Positions 8,342 through 15,944 of a stretch of DNA of 64,000 nt are shown piece by piece. The notes below the pieces were generated by a model. It made no database searches. It was not told where the DNA came from and was given only the letters and a program-made list of their open reading frames with translations. Every line of letters begins with the position of its first letter. Position 1 is the first letter of the stretch. The position numbers and the translations under genes were made by a program. This DNA comes from an uncultured Bacteroidota bacterium (lineage in GTDB: Bacteria; Bacteroidota; Bacteroidia; NS11-12g; UBA9320): contig CAKZLB010000076.1 in assembly GCA_937124965.1 (NCBI GenBank), positions 37,955-101,954 of the forward strand, in the 5' to 3' direction.

Positions 8342-8821
8342 ATGAAAACAATTACAGTAATCGCATTTACACTTTTAACACTAAACACAATGGCAGCAAA
8401 AAAAGAAATCTCGACTCAAATTATCATTAACGCATCACCTGAAAAAGTCTGGACCGTTTTAACCGATTTTGACACATATAGTGATTGGAATCCTTTTATC
8501 AAATCAATTAAGGGAAACGTTAATGTTGGTAACAAAATAAACATACTCATAGACGGGATGAAGTTCAAACCAGAAGTTTTGGTGTACGAGTCTAATCAAG
8601 AGTTTAAATGGATTGGAAATTTATTGGTTAAAGGTTTGTTTGATGGTGAACATCGTTTTCAACTAATCGATAATGGAGATGGCACAACAACGTTTATTCA
8701 ATCAGAAAAATTTAATGGAATACTCGTAAATATGTTGAGTAAAAAACTTGACAATGAAACTATACCTGGCTTCGAGGCGATGAATTTAGCCCTTAAGAAT
8801 CGTGTTGAAAGTCTCAATTAG
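8342..8821 (+). CDS. SRPBCC (START-like) domain protein with signal peptide
   Basis: About 159 residues from ATG 8342; the frame upstream to 8288 is unsupported because MKTITVIAFTLLTLNTMA is a good N-terminal signal. The domain begins at 'ISTQIIINASPEKVWTVLTDFDTYSDWNPFI', the hallmark opening of polyketide cyclase/SRPBCC proteins, and ends with the long helix 'IPGFEAMNLALKNRVES'. SRPBCC folds bind hydrophobic ligands in a deep cavity. Export is unusual for the family but common in Bacteroidota copies. It follows the Crp/Fnr gene on the same strand. Confidence 0.85.
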   Translation: MKTITVIAFTLLTLNTMAAKKEISTQIIINASPEKVWTVLTDFDTYSDWNPFIKSIKGNVNVGNKINILIDGMKFKPEVLVYESNQEFKWIGNLLVKGLFDGEHRFQLIDNGDGTTTFIQSEKFNGILVNMLSKKLDNETIPGFEAMNLALKNRVESLN

Positions 8822-8954
8822 AATTCGCTTCAGATCAAGTGGTTTGTGAGAAGCAGTTTTACCAAAAGTAATTCAATCATCAAAACATCAGGGTACTGGC
8901 TTTTGTTGTACCAAATGGCATGAAACATTGAACGCAAAGCGTATCTTTGAAATC

Positions 8955-11384
8955 ATGAAGTTTTTTCACGTTTTAATCGGGATCCTATTGTTTAATTTAG
9001 CAGAAGGTCAAGAGCAAATTGACTACCAGAAACCACCACAATCTATTCTTGAATTAGTTGACATTGAACCTGCACCGGCTGCAGTATTTGACACGAAAAA
9101 AGAAAACATGATTCTTTTACATCGTGACTCTTACAAGTCGATTGCAGAATTATCGCAAGAAGAATTACGTTTAGCCGGATTACGAATTGACCCAGCTACA
9201 AACATCGGTAGTAGAACCTCATTTTATCATACAGTCAAACTAAAGAAGTTAACAGATCCAAATGCGAAAGCTCAAACGTCGCAAGGACTGCCTACCAACC
9301 CAAGATTAAGCAACTTCGTTTGGTCGCCAGATGAAAAGTATTTAGCATTTACCAATACCACACAAACAGGTAACGAATTGTGGATATTAGAGATTAAAAA
9401 TAACAAAGCAAAAAAACTGTCAGAACCGATATTAAATGCTAACACATATGACGTAATCAATTGGTTTAGAGATAGTAAGTCGGTTATTGTAAAAGCAATT
9501 CCTTCAAGTCGAAAAGCACTAATCAATACAGATGTGGCTATTCCAACAGGACCGATTGTTTCAAATAGTGATGGAAAAAAAGCACAAAATAGAACGTATC
9601 AAGATTTGTTGAAAAACAAAAACGATGAGTTCAATTTTGAACAATTAGCAACTTCAGAACTTTTAAAAATTGATTTAAATGGAAAGGCTCAAAAATGGCT
9701 AGAAACTAACATGTTTATGGATGTTAGTTTTTCACCTGATGGGAAATATGTCATGGTTTCAACAATTGAAAAACCATTCTCTTACCTGGTTACCTATAAT
9801 CGCTTTCCATCAAGAACGAATATCTATTCAGACAACGCTGAATTAATTCAAACAGTGTCTGTTGTTCCACTTATTGAAGACCTGCCAAAAGGATTTATGG
9901 CTACTCGAAAAGGTAAGCGCGCGTTTTCTTGGAGATCAGACAAACCTGCAACACTAGTATATGCCGAAGCTTTAGATGGAGGAGATCCTGCCAAGGAAGT
10001 TGAATTTAGAGACGAAGTATTTATGGTAAACGCACCGTTTGACGGTGAAGGAAAATCATTATGTAAAACTATTAATAGATACAGTGGTATACGCTGGGGA
10101 AACGACAAATTTGCCATTTTAACGGATTATTGGTGGAACACTAGGAACACTAAAACGTACTTAATTAATCCTTCCTCCAACAACAAAAAACAAACGATTC
10201 TTTTTGACCGAAATTATCAAGATCGATACAATGATCCAGGGTCGTTTTCTATGCATAAAGGAGAATATGGTCGAAGTGTATTAACCATTGATGAAAACAA
10301 CAATGCTTTTTTAATTAGTCCCGGTTATACAAAAAGTGGCCAGTTTCCATTTCTTGATCAATTTAACTTAAAAACGTACAGCATCGAACGGTTGTTTCAA
10401 TCGAAGCTCACAAACAAACTAGAAAATGTATATTCCTATGATCTGGAGCGAAATGAGTTGCTTGTTCGAATAGAGTCTCAAAATGAATATCCGAATTATT
10501 ACCTCAGACCTGTAAATGATACCAAGGCTCTAAAGCAACTTACATACTTTACAAATCCCTTTAAAAGTATTGAATCAGTCGACAAGCAAGTCATAACCTA
10601 TAAACGTGAAGATGGTCTTGAATTGACTGGAACATTGTATTTACCATTAGGGTATGACAAGGTTAAAAAAGAAAAAGTTCCATTAATCATTTGGGCATAT
10701 CCAAGAGAATTTAAAGACAAAAACAGTGCTTCTCAATCCACTCAAAATTCGAATAAATTCACCTATCCATATTACGGTTCAATGATATATTGGGTAACAC
10801 AGGGGTATGCAGTTCTAGATGATGCGTCATTTCCTATTGTTGGTGAAGGTGATGCAGAACCCAATGACGATTTCAGGAAACAACTAGTAGCCAATGCAAA
10901 AGCTGCAATTGATGCCGTTGATTCTTTAGGGTACATCGACAGAAATCGAGTTGCTTGTGGTGGTCATAGTTACGGAGCATTTATGGTCGCAAACCTATTA
11001 TCGCATTCAGATTTATTTGCGGCAGGTATCGCGCGAAGTGGCGCGTATAACAGAACTCTCACTCCATTTGGTTTCCAGAGTGAAGAACGCTCATATTGGG
11101 ATGCTCCAGACGTATACAATACCATGTCACCATTTATGCATGCAGACAAAATGAAAACACCACTTCTTTTGGTTCATGGTGAAGCTGATAACAACTCAGG
11201 AACATATCCTTTACAAAGTGAGCGGTACTTCAATGCCTTAAAAGGACTTGGTGCTCCCGTTCGTTTGGTAATTTTACCGAAAGAAAGTCATGGGTATGCG
11301 GCCAAAGAAAGCATTATGCATTTATTATGGGAGCAACACCAATGGTTAGAAGAACATGTTAAAAACAGAGTTCTCGAGAAATAA
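8955..11384 (+). CDS. S9 family (prolyl oligopeptidase-like) serine peptidase
   Basis: About 809 residues from ATG 8955. The TTG at 8928 would put polar residues ahead of the signal peptide 'MKFFHVLIGILLFNLAEGQ', so I reject it. The N-terminal half is a beta-propeller with WD-like phrases ('FVWSPDEKYLAFTN', 'VSFSPDGKYVMVST'). The C-terminal alpha/beta-hydrolase has the nucleophile in 'GGHSYGAFMV' (Ser672), the acid in 'VHGEADNNSG' (Asp745) and the histidine in 'ESHGY' near residue 778. It probably cleaves peptides in the periplasm. A TATCTTTG match at 8942-8949 lies just before the ATG but lacks a well-spaced TTG. Confidence 0.92.
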   Translation: MKFFHVLIGILLFNLAEGQEQIDYQKPPQSILELVDIEPAPAAVFDTKKENMILLHRDSYKSIAELSQEELRLAGLRIDPATNIGSRTSFYHTVKLKKLTDPNAKAQTSQGLPTNPRLSNFVWSPDEKYLAFTNTTQTGNELWILEIKNNKAKKLSEPILNANTYDVINWFRDSKSVIVKAIPSSRKALINTDVAIPTGPIVSNSDGKKAQNRTYQDLLKNKNDEFNFEQLATSELLKIDLNGKAQKWLETNMFMDVSFSPDGKYVMVSTIEKPFSYLVTYNRFPSRTNIYSDNAELIQTVSVVPLIEDLPKGFMATRKGKRAFSWRSDKPATLVYAEALDGGDPAKEVEFRDEVFMVNAPFDGEGKSLCKTINRYSGIRWGNDKFAILTDYWWNTRNTKTYLINPSSNNKKQTILFDRNYQDRYNDPGSFSMHKGEYGRSVLTIDENNNAFLISPGYTKSGQFPFLDQFNLKTYSIERLFQSKLTNKLENVYSYDLERNELLVRIESQNEYPNYYLRPVNDTKALKQLTYFTNPFKSIESVDKQVITYKREDGLELTGTLYLPLGYDKVKKEKVPLIIWAYPREFKDKNSASQSTQNSNKFTYPYYGSMIYWVTQGYAVLDDASFPIVGEGDAEPNDDFRKQLVANAKAAIDAVDSLGYIDRNRVACGGHSYGAFMVANLLSHSDLFAAGIARSGAYNRTLTPFGFQSEERSYWDAPDVYNTMSPFMHADKMKTPLLLVHGEADNNSGTYPLQSERYFNALKGLGAPVRLVILPKESHGYAAKESIMHLLWEQHQWLEEHVKNRVLEK

Positions 11385-11446
11385 TAAAATCACTTTACCA
11401 GTCATCGTATTACATTTACAACAAGCAAGCCCACGTATAAAAAATC

Positions 11447-11860
11447 ATGGACAGAAATAAATCGTTAGAGGAATTAGAAAACGTTTTTTGGGAGAAACAA
11501 GACCAATATTTTTCCAAAACCCTCAAAGACATTCATTATTTCAGAAGAATTCCGATTAAAAAGCTCACCATTTTACAAACAGTGGCTTTATTAAAACAAG
11601 ACATCGGTTCGGAAATTTTACTGCCAATTGTTTTCGAGCGCATGGAGGCCGACTTATACGAAGAAGACCCTGCAGATGGAAGCACGTTTTTATCGCACAT
11701 CGACACGTTTCACAACGATATGTTCCAGAGGAGTTCAGATATGTGGAAACCAATGATGGCATTACTTAGAACAAAACGCGAAGAGGTAGAGCAATTTATT
11801 GGGTGGAAACGATACGAGGATTTAATAAATAAAATGATGGGACGCGAAATCAAACCATAG
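11447..11860 (+). CDS. CDI immunity-like protein (CdiI_4 type), orphan
   Basis: A 137-residue soluble protein. The opening 'NKSLEELENVFWEK', the middle 'RRIPIKKLTI' and the phrase 'DIGSEILLPIVFERMEAD' follow the layout of contact-dependent growth inhibition immunity proteins of the CdiI_4 type, which usually read KSIEELE..W and then a conserved 'YL(V/I)PLALE' helix. Such proteins neutralise a specific toxin domain. No toxin, CdiA or Rhs-like gene is near it. ATG at 11447 is the only reasonable start. The family call comes from remembered patterns and is moderate. Confidence 0.6.
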   Translation: MDRNKSLEELENVFWEKQDQYFSKTLKDIHYFRRIPIKKLTILQTVALLKQDIGSEILLPIVFERMEADLYEEDPADGSTFLSHIDTFHNDMFQRSSDMWKPMMALLRTKREEVEQFIGWKRYEDLINKMMGREIKP

Positions 11861-11941
11861 AGTTTCGCTTCAGTCTGCAAACTTCATCATCAATCGAAAG
11901 TAAACCTGAACAAAAAGAAACCGCTAATGTTAACTAATTAT

Positions 11942-12433
11942 ATGAAACCACTATTGCTTGCATTATTTGCATTCTCAATAATTTCGTGTTCTAAACAGGA
12001 ATCAAAACCAATTCTAAAAGCAGTTAACTACGATGAGTTAAAACCTGTTTTTACATCAAATAACGACACATTATATGTTATTAATTTTTGGGCAACATGG
12101 TGCAAACCCTGTATGGAAGAACTTCCTCATTTTTTGGAAGTTGATCAGAACTATAGAAACTCTAGTAAGTATAAAATGATTTTGGTTTCACTTGACAAAC
12201 GTGATAACATTGATGTTGGAGTAAAAAAGACTATAGCCACGTTGGGTATTAAACCAGATGTATATGTTTTGGACGATGTTAAAAACATGAACTACTGGAT
12301 TAACGATGTGAATCCGGAATGGAGTGGATCATTACCAGCTACCGTAGCGTATAAAAACGGTAAGCAAGTTTCTTATCATGAAGGAAAATTATCGAAAGAA
12401 GAATTAGAACAATTGATTAACAAATATTTATGA
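11942..12433 (+). CDS. TlpA-like thioredoxin-fold lipoprotein
   Basis: About 163 residues from ATG 11942; an upstream in-frame ATG at 11927 adds MLTNY only. 'MKPLLLALFAFSIISC' is a lipoprotein signal. The thioredoxin fold carries the redox motif in 'INFWATWCKPCMEELPHF' (CxxC, near residues 56-59) and a cis-Pro region 'GSLPATVAYKNGK'. It should act as a periplasmic thiol reductase or peroxidase partner. Its TGA overlaps the ATG of the next gene (ATGA), so the two thioredoxin-fold lipoproteins are made together. Confidence 0.9.
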   Translation: MKPLLLALFAFSIISCSKQESKPILKAVNYDELKPVFTSNNDTLYVINFWATWCKPCMEELPHFLEVDQNYRNSSKYKMILVSLDKRDNIDVGVKKTIATLGIKPDVYVLDDVKNMNYWINDVNPEWSGSLPATVAYKNGKQVSYHEGKLSKEELEQLINKYL

Positions 12434-13161
12434 AAAACACACTAGTTATTTTAAGCTCAATTTTGTTACTGGCCTCATGTGGTCAAAAGCAATCCGATGC
12501 ACCAGAACAAGTTGAAGAAACAAAGGACACTGTAGTTACTGAGACCAAAGAAATGGGAATCATGCCTAAAGGGTATGGAATCTTGGATGAAGCAACTGAT
12601 TTCAAACTACCTTCAACAAATGGGACTATGGTTTCTTTATCCGACTATCCCGATGCCAAAGGTTTTATCGTAACGTTTACGTGTAATCATTGTCCGTATG
12701 CAGTCGCGTACGAACAACGAATAATGGATTTAGATAAAAAATATGCACCACTGGGTTATCCGGTAATTGCAATTAGTCCAAATGACCCGGAGCTTGTACC
12801 TGAAGATAATATGGAAAACATGAAAAAACTAGCAGAAGAAAAAGGCTATACATTCCCTTATTTATTGGATGAAGGACAAGCAATTTATCCTCAGTATGGA
12901 GCGACAAAAACACCACATATGTTTGTGTTAAACAAAGAAGATGGTAAAAATATTGTTAGATATATTGGCGCGATTGACAACAATTATGAAAACGCTGACG
13001 ACGTGACTGAACGATACGTTGAAGACGCCGTAGATGCATTGTTGGCTGGTAATGAAATCGCTATGACTAGTACCAAAGCAATTGGTTGTAGCATAAAAGA
13101 TAAGCGCAAGCCAAGAGGTAAAAAAGGCAAGAAAAAGCATCACGAGAAAAAAGAATCTTAA
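12430..13161 (+). CDS. PRX-like thioredoxin-family lipoprotein with Lys-rich tail
   Basis: A 243-residue lipoprotein ('MKNTLVILSSILLLASC'). The peroxiredoxin-like fold is seen in 'FKLPSTNGTMVSLSDYPDAK', the Cys pair in 'TFTCNHCPYAVAY' and 'YGATKTPHMFVLN' with the cis-Pro. This is the layout of the AhpC/TSA-related PRX-like1 group. The end is a basic low-complexity tail of Lys, Arg, His and Gly (about residues 222-243). It is coupled to the TlpA-like gene by ATGA overlap and closes the unit before a strong terminator. Substrate unknown. Confidence 0.88.
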   Translation: MKNTLVILSSILLLASCGQKQSDAPEQVEETKDTVVTETKEMGIMPKGYGILDEATDFKLPSTNGTMVSLSDYPDAKGFIVTFTCNHCPYAVAYEQRIMDLDKKYAPLGYPVIAISPNDPELVPEDNMENMKKLAEEKGYTFPYLLDEGQAIYPQYGATKTPHMFVLNKEDGKNIVRYIGAIDNNYENADDVTERYVEDAVDALLAGNEIAMTSTKAIGCSIKDKRKPRGKKGKKKHHEKKES

Positions 13162-13182
13162 GTTTTAACGACATTCTTAATG

Positions 13183-13226
13183 AAGCCATTGAACGATAGT
13201 ATTTGCTAAGTTCAATGGCTTTTTTG
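13183..13226 (+). terminator. Rho-independent terminator
   Basis: AAGCCATTGAAC (13183-13194) pairs with GTTCAATGGCTT (13210-13221), followed by a run of T. It ends the TlpA/PRX-like unit 21 bases after the stop. Confidence 0.9.
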
Positions 13227-13272
13227 TTGAGCATTTTTTTAGGACCAATCACAACTAGAATATAAGCGCTTT

Positions 13273-13326
13273 AATTGTCGGTGAAAACACTGGCGTGGTT
13301 GATTTAAGACTCTTTCATCTTACTTG
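13273..13326. repeat. REP remnant with 6-base deletion
   Basis: This 54-base stretch is a direct copy of 14213-14272, which lies on the other side of the RAYT gene. It begins AATTGTCGGTGAAAACAC and runs through GGCGTGGTTGATTTAAGACT to CTTACTTG. It lacks six bases (CGACAC) that form the 3' side of the hairpin, so the REP at 13277 cannot fold. Confidence 0.85.
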
Positions 13327-13400
13327 TCGGTTAAATAAATCGACAACGATGAGTTTGATTTATGACTATTTCATTGAAGTTGCTGAGATAAAAAAAACGC

Positions 13401-13453
13401 TTAGATTACCCCTCCTTACGTAAGAGAATTTAATCGTCAATGAAATCACCGAT
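13401..13453. repeat. degenerate REP and flank copy
   Basis: 13401-13430 (TTAGATTA, CTCCTTACGTAA, GAATTT) is repeated at 14170-14200 on the far side of RAYT. It is followed by a decayed hairpin, GTCAATGAAATCACCGAT at 13436-13453. The rest of the gap 13227-13564 shows no gene. Confidence 0.6.
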
Positions 13454-13564
13454 TTTGGCGTAAGAAAAGCATCCAATGTAAGGTAATCTGCCTTTCCCTT
13501 CTGCAGACCAAGCACACAAAAATCCAACTCAATTCCAACAAAACTATTTCTCAAGACGCCCAAA

Positions 13565-13582
13565 GTCGGTGTTTTCACCGAC
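13565..13582. repeat. intact REP hairpin downstream of RAYT
   Basis: GTCGGTGTTTTCACCGAC in forward orientation, three bases beyond the RAYT stop codon. It shares the 5' tag ACGCCCAnA with the forward hairpins of the 6.2-7.3 kb array. Confidence 0.95.
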
Positions 13583-13585
13583 ACT

Positions 13586-14116
13586 TTAGTCATGATAAAA
13601 ATTTGTCACAAAATCCCATTCGTATTTCCCGTCATAATAATTCGAAGCCGAGGAAAACTTGTAATCTTGTGGACATAATGCTAAGTGCCAATGCCTTTGT
13701 AATGGATTGTTGTGAATGTAAACCATTTTCTGTTCAAACACTGAAACAGAATACAGATTAATGGATAGTGAACGTTTCTGCCAAAACTGGTATTGTCGAT
13801 CATTTAAACTACTTATAAAGGTATGGAGTCTATTATCATTCCGTTCCAATAAATAAAACTTAAAACATTGTGCTGTATATTTTAAGAAATCTCGTTGAAC
13901 ATTCTTCAACTTATGGGCATGTAACATTTCCCAAATAATGTGTAAATGATTTGGCATAATTACAAATGCAAATACTCTTACCCGTTTATTAGAAACCAAA
14001 AACCTAAGGCTGTCAATAACAATCATTTTTAAATCGTCTGATTTCAATAAATGCTTCCATTTCACAATGGTTGCAGTCGTAAAATAACAAGAGTCGGAAT
14101 TAACTAAACTCAACAT
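13586..14116 (-). CDS. REP-associated tyrosine transposase (RAYT)
   Basis: About 176 residues from ATG 14116; the longer frame to 14137 starts with TTG. The Y1/HUH transposase core is complete: 'YFTTATIVKWKHLL' (11-24), 'FAFVIMPNHLHIIW' (49-62) with the metal-binding pair His57 and His59, and 'QKMVYIHNNPLQRHW' (129-143) with the likely nucleophile Tyr133. The C-terminus 'PQDYKFSSASNYYDG' is the normal family ending, so the gene looks intact. RAYTs cut and move or maintain single-stranded REP hairpins. Inverted REPs flank the gene at 13565-13582 and 14217-14234, and the same hairpin forms the array near 6.2-7.3 kb. Confidence 0.92.
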   Translation of the reverse strand: MLSLVNSDSCYFTTATIVKWKHLLKSDDLKMIVIDSLRFLVSNKRVRVFAFVIMPNHLHIIWEMLHAHKLKNVQRDFLKYTAQCFKFYLLERNDNRLHTFISSLNDRQYQFWQKRSLSINLYSVSVFEQKMVYIHNNPLQRHWHLALCPQDYKFSSASNYYDGKYEWDFVTNFYHD

Positions 14117-14212
14117 CTTGACAAATTTGAGACTCAATTATAAAATCTTTAAATCTATTCTTTGGACTATTAGATTAGTCCTCCTTACGTAAACGAATTT
14201 CGATTTTCGCCT

Positions 14213-14272
14213 AATTGTCGGTGAAAACACCGACACTGGCGTGGTTGATTTAAGACTCTTTCATCTTACTTG
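14213..14272. repeat. REP hairpin upstream of RAYT with flank
   Basis: The intact reverse hairpin GTCGGTGAAAACACCGAC lies at 14217-14234, followed by a flank shared with 13291-13326. With the hairpin at 13565-13582 it forms an inverted pair that encloses the RAYT gene, matching the forward-reverse order of the pairs in the array. Confidence 0.92.
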
Positions 14273-14282
14273 GTCGCCCAAA

Positions 14283-14365
14283 GTCGGTATTGTCGTCGAT
14301 GCTTCATGTGCTTTGTTTGTCGTTAAAACACCGACACCTGCGTGGGGGTAGAACATTGGCACTGG
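14283..14365. repeat. decayed REP hairpins
   Basis: GTCGGTATTGTCGTCGAT (14283-14300) and GTCGTTAAAACACCGAC (14319-14335) are mutated REPs. The second is followed by CCTGCGTGG, and a partial TGGCACTGGCGTG repeats the reverse-REP flank near 14356. The gap 14138-14380 contains only such REP material and no gene. Confidence 0.7.
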
Positions 14366-14380
14366 CGTGCGGAAACAGAA

Positions 14381-14959
14381 TTATATTGTGTTATATGTAA
14401 AATAGGTAACATCATTGAATACAAACAAGTAAATATGTTCCCTGCCAGTTTCGACAAATTCATATACCACAGCATCATTTCTTTTACTACATCGTTTCCA
14501 CCAAATCGGACAGCTTACTAAATTGTTCATGTTAATGGAACTAGTAGCCAATGACAAACCGTTTTTTTGAACAATAGCATTAACAACTTCTTCATTGTTT
14601 TCGAAACTGATATACACTGCACATCCATCGAAAAATGAAATTCTGGACGCTTCTAAGACAGTTACCTTCCGGTTTTCAACACTTGTAAGGGTGTAGCTTT
14701 CAAAAAGTTTGTTTTTGGAGTAACGCCAGGTATCGAATGATAACAAAGCTACGATGGATAGTACTCCAACTATTGAGAATTGCTTAATTGTCCATTTATT
14801 TCGAAATAAATACACCACCACTTGTATTGGCAATAAAAACATCATCAAATCAATTGGCACAGGTGATAGTCTATCAGAACCAAGAAAATAAATAAGTATC
14901 CTTGAACTAACTATCAAAGCCGCAACATAAAGCAGCTGCACAAGACAACCTTTTTTCAT
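14381..14959 (-). CDS. hypothetical membrane protein
   Basis: A 192-residue protein with three N-terminal hydrophobic segments ('CLVQLLYVAALIVSSRILIYF', 'PIDLMMFLLPIQVVVYLF', 'FSIVGVLSIVALLSF') and a soluble C-terminal half of about 110 residues with several cysteines. No domain is recognised. Its ATG shares a base with the TAA of the 27-residue ORF upstream (TAATG), so it is the last gene of a coupled three-gene unit led by the GIDE-like gene. The downstream end abuts the REP material around RAYT. Confidence 0.65.
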   Translation of the reverse strand: MKKGCLVQLLYVAALIVSSRILIYFLGSDRLSPVPIDLMMFLLPIQVVVYLFRNKWTIKQFSIVGVLSIVALLSFDTWRYSKNKLFESYTLTSVENRKVTVLEASRISFFDGCAVYISFENNEEVVNAIVQKNGLSLATSSINMNNLVSCPIWWKRCSKRNDAVVYEFVETGREHIYLFVFNDVTYFTYNTI

Positions 14960-15042
14960 TAATAAAGGAATTGAGCTAAAATTTCTCCTAAAACGTTGCC
15001 TAGTTGATCGATTTGATCTTTTATAAAATCCCTTTGATTCAT
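14959..15042 (-). CDS. 27-residue ORF between coupled genes
   Basis: ATG at 15042 overlaps the TGA of the GIDE-like gene (ATGA), and the TAA overlaps the ATG of the next gene (TAATG). The peptide, beginning MNQRDFIKDQIDQLGNVLG and ending in FLY, looks like one amphipathic helix. Its opening recalls N-termini of some Bacteroidota proteins that start with a 'DFI..QI..LG..L' helix, so it may be the remains of a longer protein. The exact fit between two genes argues that it is translated, as a peptide or simply to carry ribosomes to the next start. Confidence 0.5.
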   Translation of the reverse strand: MNQRDFIKDQIDQLGNVLGEILAQFLY

Positions 15043-15764
15043 TTTTTCAAGTATCTATGCTCATGCCTATTTGATTTTCTCCGTACATTGTGATTTTTAG
15101 TTGCTTGTTTAATGCTCACTACCACATCGTCGGTCAAATAAACTTTATCATCTACTGGTGCAGAAATTTCAAGCACTTTACCATAACTTACAGGCAATCC
15201 TAACTCCGACGCTTCTTTCCAATTCCCTTCGCCAAAGATCGCTACTTCTTCATTCTCTTCCAAAATGCCTTCGTTATATCGTAATGTCCGGTTCATCCCG
15301 AAAAAACCTTCACTTTGTGCATTATGCCTATTTAAGAATTTTTCTAAATGCTTTTCAGCATCATTTCCAAACCCAGAGCTGTAGTTTTTATCTTTAACCA
15401 AATAACATATTAACGATTTATGATTTATGAAAGCGTAGTGTTCGTCTTGTTTAATCAAGTAAGAAACATGTTTCCTTTCAGAAATGATTGTATCCCAATA
15501 CGAGTTTTTACCATTAGACTTTTTATGCTCAACCTCTACATCATAAAAGGCACATTTCCTGTTCGAAAAAGGAGCCGTCAAGGGTTTGTCAACAAAACGT
15601 ACATTACCGATAACCTTGCCAAATTCGCCATTCTTAAAACTTGAAATCTTTTTTAATTCAGCCTTTTTTAATTTTTTACGAATAACTATCTTATCAGAAG
15701 AAAAATATGAGTAAAGTATAACGCCAAGACCAAATCCAATAACTAAAACAATAATGACAGTCAT
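15039..15764 (-). CDS. GIDE/MUL1-like domain membrane protein
   Basis: A 241-residue protein with one N-terminal membrane segment ('VIIVLVIGFGLGVILYSYF'). The following soluble region has the pattern of the GIDE domain of mitochondrial MUL1: 'GKVIGNVRFVDKPLTAPFSNRKCAFYDVEVE' (about 49-79) and, later, 'YNEGILEENEEVAIFGEG' (about 163-180). There is no RING finger, as is usual for bacterial members, so ubiquitin ligase activity is not expected. It heads a coupled unit with the 27-residue ORF and a membrane protein. Confidence 0.7.
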   Translation of the reverse strand: MTVIIVLVIGFGLGVILYSYFSSDKIVIRKKLKKAELKKISSFKNGEFGKVIGNVRFVDKPLTAPFSNRKCAFYDVEVEHKKSNGKNSYWDTIISERKHVSYLIKQDEHYAFINHKSLICYLVKDKNYSSGFGNDAEKHLEKFLNRHNAQSEGFFGMNRTLRYNEGILEENEEVAIFGEGNWKEASELGLPVSYGKVLEISAPVDDKVYLTDDVVVSIKQATKNHNVRRKSNRHEHRYLKK

Positions 15765-15781
15765 AAACGGCTACTTTTGGT

Positions 15782-15789
15782 CAAATGTA
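15782..15789 (-). promoter_or_regulatory. -7 box TACATTTG
   Basis: TACATTTG on the minus strand lies 18 bases before the ATG of the GIDE-like gene. The nearest TTG is only 14 bases away, so only the -7 element is convincing. Confidence 0.4.
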
Positions 15790-15944
15790 ATAAAACGTTT
15801 AGGCAAATATTAAAACTTAAATTCAGATGGTTTCACTACTTTCCAGTATCTCTTAGAATATTAGAATGTCTAGTACAAATGATTACTTTCGAGCTTATAT
15901 TTACTAAATAACAAGGCAAAGTCTAAAAATATTTTTTATACTTA

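Noticed and set aside
13586..14116. IS200/IS605 insertion sequence
   Set aside because: The motif contexts and C-terminus fit RAYT rather than TnpA of IS200/IS605, there is no tnpB, and REP hairpins flank the gene.
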